This document shows positions 48,273 to 60,360 of a stretch of 64,000 bases of DNA, piece by piece; the first letter of the stretch is position 1; the number at the start of each line of letters is the position of its first letter. Under the pieces are notes generated by a model, which worked only from the letters and a program-made list of their open reading frames with translations, made no database searches and was not told where the DNA came from. The stretch is taken from NCBI GenBank assembly GCA_028641055.1, contig CM054061.1, forward strand, positions 30,243,523 through 30,307,522. Direction: 5' to 3'. The position numbers and the translations under genes are program-made. The DNA is from Alopecurus myosuroides. Lineage: Eukaryota; Streptophyta; Magnoliopsida; Poales; Poaceae.

Positions 48273-49879
48273 CACGAAACAGGCTTTCGCCCCGCTTTAT
48301 AAATAAAGCCCAACGGCCGAACAGATACAAGGTGGTGGGAAACCCCTTACAAGCAGAACAAAGAAAGAAAAGGAAAAAGCACAAAGGAGATCCAAACTTG
48401 CCACCGAGAACCGGACCGAACCCGACGAACGAAGCTCCACAACGACGCCCCCAAGAGGGTAATGACGCAATCCGTCACCGCCGTCGAGACCGAGAAGGTC
48501 AAGGGTTTTCACCCGGAGCACTAGCATGGCGAAGGTACCCTCAACAGCGCCCCCAAGAGGATAACGGTACCCGCAGGCATCGCCGCCATTGGCGCCAGGG
48601 CGCAGAGATTTCGCTCGGGAACCGCTTCACACACACTTCGCACAGATGGACCGCCCACTGGTCTCGAGAGAGGTCTCCCGAACACGCTCTGGGAGAAGCT
48701 GCCACCAACTCCAGGTCCCCGCTGCTCGCTCCACGCCACCCACATGACCGAAGATCGAGACCACCACCACTGCCACGTCGCTTGCCGTAGAAGCGCCCGT
48801 GCAGTCCACCTTCCAGGGCCGCCGCCCCGGCGTCCACAACCTTGCGCCACAGTGTCGGCATCCGATCACCGCGGGAACAACATGACGGGAGAGATAGAGC
48901 GACGACACCAACAGGCCCGCGAGGTCGGCATCCGCACCCAATAGAAGGAGACCGTCCTTCGCCGCCATAGGCAGCCACCGACCGGACGCTGCAGCAGGCC
49001 TATCAGGCCCGGATCAGCCCGACTAGCCCAGTAAGGCCTGTCAGGCCCAGATCAGGCCCAACGGGCACCGCCGCCACGCTGCAGCGTCGAGGTCACTGTT
49101 GCCAACCTGCAAAACTCCCATCACCGCCGCACCTCCGCCTCCGCACCGCCACCGTTCAACCGCCGCCGGCCCCGCCGACACACGCCACACTAAGGTCTCA
49201 CCCCGCCGGCTGGTCGAGCACCCGCAACCCACGTCTTGAAGACCTCCGGCGTGGTTAGAGAGCCACCGCACAGCTGCTGTCACAGACAGCTGCCGTACCG
49301 GCCGGCCCGCCGACCCAGATCGGGCCCTGGCAGGGCCCAGATCCCGCCCGCAGCACCAGCCCCATGGTTGCCGGTGGTCTCTCCTCCGCGACGCTCCCGC
49401 CTCCCGGACGCACCACCGGCGGGCGCAGCACCGCGGGCACGCCTCCAAGGCCCCTGAAGGACAGGCGGCCTCAGCCTCCCCGCAGCCCCGACCTCGTCGC
49501 CTAGACGCCTCGAGATCTGCTCCGTCGCCTCCAACGCCTACAGGTCTCCCGCCGGTCCGCCGCTCACCGCGACCCCTCCTTGCGCCGCCTGACGCCGCTC
49601 ATCGCCGCCACCGAGCGCCTCCCGTCGAAGCCCTGCTTCCGCGCGAAGTCGGCGCTCCAGGGCGCGGCGCGCTCCCCTCCCCGCCGCCTTTGACGGCCAG
49701 GGGGCCGCCACCACCGCCAGGGCCGGCGGCGGCAGCGGCCAGTGGAGCTCGGGACGGAGGGCTGCTTGCTAGGGTTTGGACCCTCCGGAGTCGCCCGCGC
49801 GTGCGACCCGGGAGGGGAGAGGGGGGGAGGAGGCGGGGGCTTTGGCTTTGCGGTTTCACCAGCAGAATAGATCTCTCTT
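48273..49879 (-). mobile_element. GC-rich LINE-like retroposon, copy 1
   Basis: Flanked by a 16-bp duplication AGTGGTCTATATTTCA (48257-48272, 49880-49895), the length expected from target-primed reverse transcription. Minus-strand 3' end TTTATAAAGCGGGGCGAAAG-like, which I recall as the end of wheat LINEs. The rest (48400-49860) is very GC-rich and resembles a 5' leader. No endonuclease or RT. Long open frames here are composition artefacts. Confidence 0.75.
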
Positions 49880-50167
49880 AGTGGTCTATATTTCATAGTA
49901 GACAGAAGTGATGAGTACATTGCTCAATTTAATTGACTTGGCCCTCTTGGATTTCGGCATGTTGTAAATCTGAAAGAAAAAAATGCACTCGTTGTGAGTG
50001 TCAGATTTCTGGAAAGCCATGTGTGAATATAATTGCACTCATTTTTTTTAAAATGAGAGGATCAATTGAGAAGAAAGTACATGTATACTTCTCCGTGGAG
50101 AATCTGCTTATGCCCTGGTAAGCCGCCCACAGCGGCACAACCTCATTGTAAACTTTGGCGTAAGTCT

Positions 50168-51766
50168 TTTTTTTTTTCGAAACCAGGCAAAAGCTTTGCC
50201 TTTATATTGATATAGGAGAAGCAAACAGAAAGGACGAGGCCTTAAAAGAAAAAGGTACAACACGAGTCGACGACCATGTCGCCCAAGCAACCAAAACCGA
50301 CACTACCACGGCGGAGGAAAACCTCACGCAAGACCAGACTCGGAGTCGCCACTCCGACATCCACGCCGGCCCCAGGGCCGCGCCCCCAAACTAGCCGACG
50401 GTCATGTCGCCCTAGCAACCATAGCCGACACTAACCACAGCGGAGACAAACTCAACGCAAGACGAAAACCCGGAGCCGCCGCTCCGACATCCACGCCGGC
50501 CCCGAGGCCGCGCTCCAAAACTCCAAAACTAGTCGACGACTATGTTGCCCTAGCAACCAAATCCGACACTAAACACGGCGGAGTCAACCTCAACGCGAGT
50601 CTTCCGGAGCCGCCGCTCCGACATCCACGCCGGCCCTCGGGGCCGCGCACCGTCTAGCCGATGACGACGAGTCGCCGCCGCCAACCACCACCACTCCACA
50701 GCTCCCTCTGGCCAGCGGAACATCCAAAGCGAGGCCCCAAGAGGCAAGCGACGCAGAAGCGCCGCCTCGCCCGATCCCGCAAGAGATCTAGGGTTTCCCC
50801 CGGAGAACCCGACGCGGAGAAGCGAGTGCACCGCCTCGATGACGCCTCCAAGAAGAAAGCGACGCCCGAAGGCGTCGCCGTCGTCGGCCCCAGCCGATCG
50901 CTGGGGCAGGACTTTCACCCGGCAATGTGTCGCATACCCCGCCGACCGCCCGACGAGGACCGGCCAGACCACCAACACCGCAAGCCGCCGCACCCACCAC
51001 ACCTCCCGCCATGGGCACACGCCTTGCCGAACACGTAGTCGCAGATCCGGGGCCGCCGCCCCGGCTTCCTCCTCCCAACGAGCACCACCGACACCAGACC
51101 ACCTCCCACCAGAGTTGGGTTGGATACCGTCAATCCCGCGGCCGGCACACCACACCGCGCGGAGACACCGGCCGGAGAGGACAGCGCCTCCCAGCACCAT
51201 GCTGACAAGAGCTCCAAACCACCAAGCAATGGTCACTACCAAACAGCCCCGCTTCCGCAACCACCTCCGCAACCCACGCCGATCCCCACCGCGCAGCCCC
51301 CAGCGTGCTGCGCCCAGCACCGTTGCCCTGCAGACGAACTGGCGTCTGCACCGGCCGAAGCCCGCCCGGCCCGGACGCGACCCAGATCGGGCCCGCCCAG
51401 CCCCCGCACCTCCACAGCAGATCCCCACCGTCCGGCCAGCCGCCCTGCGCCGCCTCCACTCCGCACCGACCGGCGCCGTCCTCGGCCTCCCCGCGCCCGC
51501 CGCCAACTCCCCACCGTCGTCGCAGCACGGCCACCCCGCGCCGCCCCGCCAGGCTCGAGAAGCCCCGCCCAGAGAGAGATGAAGCCCCGCCGCCACCATC
51601 CTAGGGGCGAGCGTGGGCTTTGCCGGCGGCCCCTCCGGCGGCGACGAGGCAGTGGAGGCGGGGTGGGGCTTGTGGCGGCGGTGGTTGGGTCTTCCCCCGT
51701 GTCGCCAGAGGAGGGCGACGCGGGGGTCTCGCTCCTCTACCGTCCACAACATACAACATGAATGTC
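50168..51766 (-). mobile_element. GC-rich LINE-like retroposon, copy 2, with poly(A)
   Basis: 15-bp duplication CTTTGGCGTAAGTCT (50153-50167, 51767-51781) and a T run (about 50166-50178) that is the poly(A) tail on the minus strand. Size and composition match copy 1, with the same orientation. It contains three 3'-proximal tandem units (50268-50655). No LINE enzyme is encoded, so it moved in trans or is an internally deleted LINE. Confidence 0.8.
50268..50655 (-). repeat. Three tandem units of about 130 bp in retroposon copy 2
   Basis: Units start CGACGACCATGTCGCCC (50268), CGACGGTCATGTCGCCC (50396) and CGACGACTATGTTGCCC (50534); each ends with CTCCGACATCCACGCCGGCC and a short GGCCGCGC tail. 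Confidence 0.85.
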
Positions 51767-52859
51767 CTTTGGCGTAAGTCTGAATGTGGATTATGTTTTA
51801 TCCTCTAATCTCGAAGGCTGTAGCGGAAAGGAGATAAACTGAGAGGTACAAAGTGTGTGGTGAGAGGAATAAAAAGGAATCTCACCTATGTCCAATCTGC
51901 AAGCAATATGGACATCAATTGCACACTTGTAGGAATGACACGGATCAAATGGCTGCTATGCTTCTTGAAAGGTATGATCAGTATATTTTGAACGTTCTTC
52001 TCTCTTTTTGGTGCATAAATAAATTTCGTGATAATTTTTTTTTGCAGAGGTACACCAAAGAAAAGAAAGAAAAAACTATTGAAGATGGGAATAGCGTAAC
52101 ATCCATATTTGTTCCTGCTCCAACCATGATGTACCCACCTGGCATCAACCAGAATAGCACAATTTCAACAAAGTTATGTGTTCTGCTGATGTGTGTGCTG
52201 CTATGATGCTGCTGTCCAGTGTGTGTTTCTGCCGCTATGTTGTGCTAAGTGCTGCTGCAGCCAAGTGTGTGATGCTATACTGCTTCCTAGTGTTACTGAT
52301 GCTGTCTGGTGCCTCCTAGTGTACCATACAAACTACAAATTATATTGCAATACTATTTTCATCGATACTTGGATACATACATCTAGTTTTATAACATTCT
52401 CTACATCTATATACATCGCAGATGTGTAGCTGTTCAAACGAAGTGCCAGTATTGTTGTAAGATGGTGCTGCCAAGAAAGGCAAGACAAGAAGCAAGGTTA
52501 CCAAGAGAAAGGTGAAATTTGTTGCTCTTAGACAGGAAACACCATCAGCTACCATGAGAAAAAGCTCAATCATGGATCCTTCTAGCTTAGGTATGAGCAC
52601 AAGGAGACATAAGAAAACTTTATATATTTAATGTGTGATGAATTGTGTATGCAGATGATTAAGTAAACTCATGCAGTGATCTGTGATATTTTGACCATTA
52701 GGTAATGAACTTTTGATCTCTTATTTGGACATGCCAGTGTTCAAATGTGTTATTATTGTCATGATACTGTAACGTCATTTATTGTTGGAAATGATATGAA
52801 ATTGTATTGTTGAATGGATATTATATTATGTGTTCAAATTGTGTTGCAAAATGTGAAAA

Positions 52860-53110
52860 AAACAAGGCCAAGCTATGTCAAAAAAATTTAAATGATGTCA
52901 CTGTTATTTATTCAAACTTTAAAAAAGAAAGAAAAGGGCATAATAGAAATTTCATAACTGAGTTTACGGTCAACTAGAGGTCAATTGACATAAATGGTAT
53001 TTTCGGACAACAAGACAAGTTGTTTGATGTCATTCTTAGAACGGCAACTATTTCGATGGCATTATCGGAACGTGGCAATATTTGATGGCATTTTTGTAGT
53101 TTATTCTTGT
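52860..53110 (+). other. Probable right terminal region of the second MULE
   Basis: After the last coding piece, phrases of the type TTTGATGTCATT, TTCGATGGCATTATCGG and TTTGATGGCATTTTTGTAG accumulate, as in terminal repeats of grass MULEs. The matching left end is not present, in line with a 5'-truncated fragment. Confidence 0.35.
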
Positions 53111-54190
53111 TTTTTAGTACTCAATTTTTTCTAAACATTTTTTCTACATGACACCTAATTTGGTGTAGTTGGCAAAAGAAAGGCAACTTAGAGCTTTAGA
53201 TTATGCTTTAACAACTAGGTGACCTATGACACCTTAATATAAACCCGATCTGTGTAGAAAATATGCTTGTGAGTCCTAACGAATTGTTAGATGCCTTATC
53301 CGTCGCCACCCTAAAGTACCCATATTTTTTTATGTCAACTTGGTGCAAGTAAGCCTGAAATTGTAAATAGAAAAACTAGTACTCTGTTAGTCCTAGTAAG
53401 ATAATCATCCCATATTGAAAAACACAATTTAAAAAAAAAGAATAGGTACACTTCTTGGTTATCATTACCTCAATCATTGCATAACATAAGAATAAATCAT
53501 ATTTCTGCAAATAAATACTGGGATCTATGGTATTTAAAAAAAAATGGTAATTACTACAGGCGATGTTATCTGACTATAAAGTGCACAACACACACACGTA
53601 ATCAACTTGTTACTAAGCCATCTCGTACATATAATACACACACAGGAAAAGATCATGAGACAAGTAACTTGGTAATAAATCAACGAGAAGCTCCTCATAA
53701 ACACCTCGTATGGTCTAGCGTTTCCTATTCTCTTATACCAAACAATACACTAGAAACTAGAATCACGATATTTAATGGACCATAAGCTTTAGATACTCTC
53801 TGTGATGATATTTATCATGCAATGTAATTCATGCATATATTGAACTAATTCATGAATGCATATGGTTTTTATTTTATTTTATGGTGCACACTTTTATGGG
53901 CATTTGGTTCAAAGATGTGTTGGGGTGTCAAAAAATCAAAAAGAAAAAAATCATTACTGGTGGAGCAAATGGATGTTTAATTTTAGCACAAGCTGAATCT
54001 ATTAATCAGTAATAGAAGTATTGTATACCAAGAACATCATATATAATATATGACAACATTAGTATGTAGCTAATTATGCTAAACGAGTACTAAAATAAAC
54101 ACCAATAAAACTTGATGCATAACACAATGAGCCATAATTTTTTTTAAAGTTCAGTAAGAATTTCATATATGCTGAACCTCAATAATTAAA
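53111..54190. other. AT-rich intergenic sequence
   Basis: No gene, RNA or element that I can support. One small segment near 53150-53240 reads like a MITE (GACACCTAATTTGGTG ... CCTATGACACCTTA) but its ends are not clear. Confidence 0.4.
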
Positions 54191-54192
54191 GA

Positions 54193-54525
54193 TTGTCCTT
54201 CAATCTTTGCACTTGCAATGGAGAGTGTGTGAAGATAAATCAAATGAAAGATTTGGTAGCGATGAAGAACACGTAAGTGATAGTTCTTTGATTATTGTTG
54301 GTTTCTCTATTTGAAGCTCTAGTCAGAACATGTGTCCTTTTATCTTTTTTGATACTGTGAAGATTTGTTCACATGAGCGTCTTCTTTGTTCAATAAAGAG
54401 TTCACAAATATCAGTCGCTCCCACCGGTGAAGATCCACTATAGCATGCTTGCCGAGGACGCCATCAAGGTCAACGCGAAGAATTATGAGGCAAGGAAGGA
54501 GAAGCCGACTAAAGGAGACGAATAG
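54193..54525 (+). pseudogene. Fragment of an ISU1/IscU-like iron-sulfur scaffold gene
   Basis: The tail of one exon (to 54272, WRVCEDKSN in one frame, but VKINQMKDLVAMKNT in the frame matching VKGKQMEEVVSIKNT) ends at a good donor GTAAGT. The next exon (about 54400-54525) gives LPPVKIHYSMLAEDAIKV, then NYEARKEKP, stop TAG at 54523. This matches the C-terminus of ISCU proteins (LPPVKLHCSMLAEDAIK), which hold nascent Fe-S clusters in mitochondria. The conserved Cys of HCSML is Tyr here. The N-terminal half is absent. The retained intron shows a DNA-level copy, not a processed one. Confidence 0.7.
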
Positions 54526-55900
54526 GTGATTGCGGGTCGTGCCGTCTGAAGTCTAACCTAAAGTTGTAATACAAATTCAGAAGCTACACAACACACATAC
54601 ATGTGGACTTACGGAGCAAAACATCATGTACATACATTGCATCAAGGAAGATATGGGGATGATGATGTTTTTTATTTTCATTCTGCCTAAATAAAGACTT
54701 AGCGAGAAATAAGGGTTATAAAGCGTATTGTTTATTGTAATAAATCGTGTTTGGCTAGCCATGTCGTCATGTGTATTGCACAAATATGCAGGTAGGACCT
54801 GTCATTGTGTGAATGGATCTGATCTGGATTTTTCATTAACCATGCCCTTCATGTGACAGCCTTCCAACAATTTAAGATGTAGGAAACAGAGACGGTTCTG
54901 AACTAAGATCTGAGCCTTCACGAATTGGTATATTGTATAAATTGAATAACTTTTACATCACTCGTGGTAGAATTCACGGTCGACCTGATCGTCGAAATAA
55001 CTCAACAACTATTAACTAGGCCAAATTGGACTGGAGTTTTTACGAGAGAATCAGATAATCGTGTTTGAAACATTCGTGTAATCCAAAATAATTTATAGAT
55101 GATCCACATTTGTATGCTATTCGATATACCATATCTTACATTGCCTGGCGATCTGGAATCCCTTTTTCGTCAAGATCTAAGAAACCGGATGTGGATACTT
55201 AAAATGTATTCTAAGCCTTTAAAGAGTCACACGCGCGGCTGCACATAGCAACCTGAATGCATTATTTGTTAGGTGAGACGCTTATGGTATCATCTAATTT
55301 GTGTAGCCAACTAGTTATTACCTTTAAGGGAGTGTCTATTGAATAGCTAGTTGTTTTCTAATTCAGAAATAGACATTTTTAAACCAATGATAATGTGACC
55401 GCTATAACACTCAAAACCGACAAAAAGACAATGGAAAAAATACGGCTATTTTCATTCCCGCTAAACAGACACCTTTGCAGAATCATTCAGTAATTGAGTT
55501 CCCCTGCGGCAAGTTGTCCGCTATTTTTTAGCGTCTCCTTGAGATCAACGGATACAGCTAAAAAAGTCCAAAAATGAGCCTAGCACTGAACGTCCAAAAT
55601 AGAATTACATAAGTAGAATTCGATCTGATCCATTTTTGTAATAGAGGGCTGATATTTATATTCCGAACCAATCTCAATTTTTATTTTATTTTTTAGTTAT
55701 TCAAAGCTGTATTTGCAGCTACAAATCTTTAATGCTATAGGGAGTGATTTTGGTTTGGTCCCTCCTTCTTTAGAACCATGTTGTTCATCCCATCCCCAGA
55801 AAAAACAGCAACATTCAAACTAAAGGCAAACTTATGCAGTAAACCAAGTAAAGATAAATTAGAAAAACTGTACTGAATATGTACAATTAAGAAAAAAAAA
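54526..55900. other. Intergenic sequence including 3' remnant of the ISU copy and a diverged array-spacer copy
   Basis: 54526-54780 probably continues the ISU 3' untranslated region (AATAAA near 54740). At 55075-55215 the order of phrases (GCTATTCGATATACCATA, GGATGTGGATACTTAAAATG) matches the array spacer at 39640-39790 at maybe two thirds identity. The rest is AT-rich with nothing seen. Confidence 0.4.
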
Positions 55901-58079
55901 ATACAAGTAACACCGACATCAAACGGTAGCCCTTATAAAACTGACGCTTGCGACAATAGGTATATAGAGATGAAAAACACAGATGGAGACTAAGATATTT
56001 ACTGCATATATGCTTGTATATAACAGAAATAGATTGATAAAAGATATGAATTTACATAGACCTTGGTGACAAATCGTAAATGAAAATTGTTCCTTGATAG
56101 TCAACTTGCCCAGCCTAACAATAGAAAACATATCAAAATGAATAAGAGACAAACCATGAGTTAACCAATATAAAAAAGCTTTAGGCTAAAAATTACTGAT
56201 AATGATAAGGAATACCGATAATGCGACCTAAAGAATATGGTATCCTACTGCAAAGGTAGTCTTAAGAATCCAAAAAGTTTCTTAGAAGAAAAAAACAAAT
56301 TCAGGCATTTAAAAAAATGGAATGAAAATGTAACTTGGGCAATCAATTAGGGCAACAAAACCAACGAATTTATCTCACACAATTGATGAACAAAATGGGT
56401 AACCTTCAATTTAATTTTTATGCCTATACTAAATTATGATTTAGCTGGCTACTAAATCATGGATTAACATTGGCCATCTATACTAGGCTTACACCTATGA
56501 TGACACACTTATCATGTGCGATCTTCAAAATCAGCAAGCACTAGACAACACAAATGATCACAGATACCAATCCAAACTCACGGCTGCCCCGCTCCCGTCA
56601 AACACTCAAAAAATGTTCCTCCTCATTTACCCAAGTTTGGAATCGTCTGCCAACTTATTTAAGTTTTATTGGCGGAGTTACCCCACCCAACAAACGTCAA
56701 AAAGGGAAAATAAGAACAATCCCACAATCCCCGCTAAAAAAGAGAGAGTTGTTGTGAGATTCAGTTAAAAACTAACTAAAAAAGCAATCAAAATATGAGA
56801 AATATCAAAATTATATAATACTGATACAAGAAATATACAAAATATCTGAAACTCACAGAAAAGATATTGAAGATATGACGGCTTGATAGCTATGGATGTA
56901 ATACAAAGAATTATCACTTGGCATAGCTTACTGCATGCTTAAATTCTTCCCTCAAGACACGTAAATAGGTTTCCGGTAAAAAGATCTGATATATGAAAGC
57001 CAGGATACTAAAGACAAAGAGAAGATTGTATAAGCACCTTGGCACATGTGCCGCATCTGAAGATGACAACACTACAAAGTGTATCATCTTAGTGGCTTTA
57101 GTCCTTGCAGAGGGAGATACATGGTTAGGATCATCTTCATTGTAGGGCTGCATGTGCAAGCATGCAGGAAACTACATAACTTGAGAATGAAAAGTATTGG
57201 GTTTAGACTTCAGCCAATACTCAAACACAGGATGTGATTGAGTCATAGGACAAAACAATTTCCCACAAAAACTGACCCGATGTTTAACTTAACAAACAAT
57301 TTTAAAATATTTTATTTTTATAAAGAATACCGTGAAACAAGAGATCATGTAATGGTCTAGTGATCTAGAATCTAAGATCCTCGTACGGGTACAACTATGC
57401 TTGAGAACCCTGGGACCTGTGTGACATGACCATTTATTGGTGGGACTGAGTGTGGAATGATGGTTTTTTGGCATACAATTTGTTTTGTTCTTACCTCAAC
57501 GAGAAGACCTAATACATGTATAAACGGCTAGACACTGATTGGCAAAAGTACCTTGGAGGCTCGCAGTTCGTTTGCACCCGCTCGTCTATAATCGTCAGAT
57601 AAATTTAACCTTGACAGGCACCAGTACTTAGGCTACATTATGCTAAATAGTTCAGCATATTCCAAAGAAGGTGGCTTCGTAAATCCAAATGTATTGAACA
57701 TTATTGTTTTTTTTACTTTGTAAAACTCCCAAAAGGACTATAGGGCTATGCATTACACCCTAGAATTTTCGTCGCATCTGATACTAAACATCAAATAGAA
57801 AATCTAATAAAAGCTTGCTTTACCTGGTCACCAAATGAGAATATGGAAAATAAGGGGTTCAAATCGGCAACTTTGAGTGTAGAATTCAATAAAAGCACTT
57901 GGCATATAGATAAAAAGAGAATCATGCTGGAGAAATTTTTATGTTAGTCAGGCCAATTTGGTTGCCGCCATCCTTTGACCGAGTGGTAGACTTCGGGGGA
58001 AGTATCCGAAGAAGCTCGACCAGAGGAGTGCAGTTGTCGAGGTTTATTGGTAAAAAATGAGAAAATGACAAGCAAACTG

Positions 58080-59130
58080 AGAAAAGATTATGATGAGGCA
58101 AACAAAATTTAAAATTATAAGAAATTATGAATGCCAAAGCAATTAAGACTGAACACTCAAGAAAGAGAGTTCAGAGACTAAGTGAACTAAGAACTGAGAG
58201 ACTTCAAAAAGGAGCTGAGGTACTAAGATATGGAGATGCTAAAGAAAGAGATGCGGAAGATTTGAAAAGAGAGAGTGTGAACATAATGAAAAACAAACAA
58301 AGAATTGAGAGACTTCGGAAACAATATAATCTAAAGAAAAACATTGAACTAACTAATAAAAAAGGAAGAAGAGCAAGACTGAGAATGCAAACTGAAATAA
58401 TGAAGGTGAACAAGAGTCAGATGACTGAAGAACAGCAAATTGAATACTGAACCAAGAAACAAGAATGAGACTATTGAGATATAATGAAATTGCTGAAGAG
58501 AATGAGAAGAAGATACTGAATGAACAGCAATATACTTTAAACAACGACAAATACTAAGAATGCAAAATCAAATAATGAAGAACAATAAGATGACTAAGAA
58601 AGAATGAAGAACAGAATGAGAATGAAGACTGAAATAATAAAGAAGCACAAGACTGAGATGACTGTCACGGAAAACAAAAGTCTGAATAGTAACTGAAGAC
58701 CTAGAATCAGAATAACAAGATGAGATACTGAGGCAAAAAATATACTAAATATCTAAAACTCTCACTAAAATTACTAAGACAATAAGATTATGGAACTGCA
58801 AACAAAAACTGATCAAATAAGAACACTAAACTAAGAGAATGATAAAATAAGAGACTTACAAAATAGAGATTTAGAACATAAAACCGAACACTCGATCACA
58901 AACTTAAAAAATGATAAAAAACGAAGAGCATAAAGTAAGACAATAGGAAAACTACAACAATGATGATCAAAGAGACCGATCAAATAAGAGGCTTAGCAAA
59001 CTAAGAATCTGAGTCTGCAAGAAAAGACTAATAGAATAAGATACTAAGAAAACTAAAACAATGATTACAGAGATAACGATCAAAGTAACTTAGCAAAAGA
59101 AGCAAATAATAGGAGAAGAAAAATGCAACT
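58080..59130 (+). repeat. Purine-rich quasi-repetitive stretch
   Basis: About 1 kb in which the plus strand is mostly A and G, built from degenerate copies of phrases such as GAACTGAGAGACTT and GAAAGAGATGCGGAAGA. A 107-codon Lys/Arg/Glu-rich open frame falls in it; its translation would be a coiled coil, but the composition explains it. No function visible. Confidence 0.5.
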
Positions 59131-59840
59131 CTGAAAACCGAAAACCCCAACCATGCCATGCGTTTCTCATCCTAGACAAAATGAGGTAAAAAGACGCATC
59201 TAATTTTCATCCGATAAGAAATGAGATGTTGTTAGCTAGGTTGTAGACTACATGTCTATGGAAGAAAGAAACGCAAGGAAAGCTTTCCCGGGATCCTTTC
59301 TTTTCTGGACCTATTTTTTCTAAAATAAAGTGTAAAAAACAAATACAGTTGGTTAGTCGCAAGAAAAAAATTCAGAACAAACCCCGGCCGAAAATGTGAA
59401 TGTACTTTCACTTGAGAAACTATGTTCAAAACTATCAATGCACCACAATCCGTGATCAGGTTCATCGCCTAATTTGCTTACAAAATCCGGAAGTCCCTAT
59501 CGGCAGATTCCGAGACCTTTTTTTTATAGCTACAAAACAACAAAAAAGGAGTCTCGAACATGAGAACCAAGTACACGCAAAATGATACATGTTCATTCTT
59601 GAGCATTTTTCAGGGATGAACTATTGGAACAAAAACCATGGGCATTCAGTTGAAGCAAAAACATGCTACATGTTCATCTGTTAAATTCAGGGGAACAAAT
59701 AAAACATAACATTCATGTAGTAATTAAACTACACTAAGATGAACAAACACAACGGTAGTATGCTCAGAGCTACCGAAAAACAAAAACAAAATAATCATAA
59801 GCCCTAAAGACATCGAACAGGTACTAATTTTAGGATCATA
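59131..59840. other. Intergenic sequence without recognised features
   Basis: AT-rich. I see no gene, repeat border or RNA. Confidence 0.4.
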
Positions 59841-60360
59841 TATATCGTACCATTAGGTCCATACACCATGAAAAAGCATCCACACATTGTGTCAATGGAG
59901 TCTCTGAATTTCTGCTCAACCAACTGGTACATGAAGTAGCTCTAAAAATTTAAATCAAAATCAAGGTGGGGAAACGAATAACAAAAACTAATTCGCAATA
60001 CACCATCTAATCGTTTTGAGCTGATCGAGCACAACATCTTGAGCTACTGTTGGACCAGCGTCCAACAACCACATGAACTGACTCAAAAATCAAAAATCAA
60101 TCTAATAGAAAATGAAATCGGTGCACACAAAAACAGAGAACGAAAATAGAGGAGTACACATCTGAACAATGGCGGCCATGACTTCCAAGCTCGCGAATCG
60201 CCGCTCTCTCAGCCGCGAGCCGGACGGACTCGAGAGCCACGACTCTCTCCATCGCCGGTTACGCTGGCTCGTGAAGCACCGCTCTCTCCGTCAAATGTTG
60301 CACCAGCCTACAAAGCACCACTCCCTCTGTTTCCTCTCGGCGTTGGCTGCGGTTTAGTGT

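Larger units (their letters stand above)
48186..52632 (+). pseudogene. C-terminal fragment of a second MULE transposase, split by two retroposons
   Basis: Coding pieces outside the insertions: 48186-48272, 49880-50167, 51767-51972, about 52049-52180 and about 52440-52632. They give a SWIM finger (CECQISGKPCVNIIA, then KKVHVYFSVENLL), a CCHC knuckle (CPICKQYGHQLHTC, about 51893-51935), an intron with GT/AG borders (51973-52047) and a basic, Ser-rich tail (KKGKTRSKVTKRKVKF, SSLGMSTRR). Stops and frameshifts occur in every piece. The N-terminal and catalytic parts are absent. Different in sequence from the MULE at position 1. Confidence 0.7.
55900..60360 (-). other. Scattered exon-like segments of an unidentified minus-strand gene
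   Basis: Several short open segments on the minus strand are bordered by AG on the left and GT on the right: about 60170-60290 (Ala/Arg/Glu-rich, start MERVVALESVRLAAERAAIR), about 60020-60085 (LDAGPTVAQDVVLDQLKTIR), 59846-59937 (SYFMYQLVEQKFRDSIDTMC), about 57935-58045 (LVELLRILPPKSTTRSKDGG), 57037-57145 (YNEDDPNHVSPSARTKATKM), 56936-56989 (FLPETYLRVLREEFKHA, donor GTAAGC) and 56062-56117 (AGQVDYQGTIFIYDLSP). I recognise no domain and have not shown that phases join. It may be a decayed or rapidly evolving gene, or chance. Confidence 0.25.

Noticed and set aside
48242..48790. A 182-codon Arg/Pro-rich open frame
   Set aside because: It crosses the border of the retroposon at 48273 and has no domain.
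50550..51752. A 400-codon open frame on the minus strand
   Set aside because: It lies within a GC-rich retroposon, crosses its tandem repeats, and shows Arg/Gly/Ala/Trp composition typical of GC-rich non-coding DNA.
52193..52429. Cys-rich small open frame
   Set aside because: Low-complexity GTGCTGCTG-type repeat in a MULE intron.
58127..58450. A 107-codon Lys/Arg/Glu-rich open frame
   Set aside because: It falls in a purine-rich repetitive stretch where such a frame is expected.
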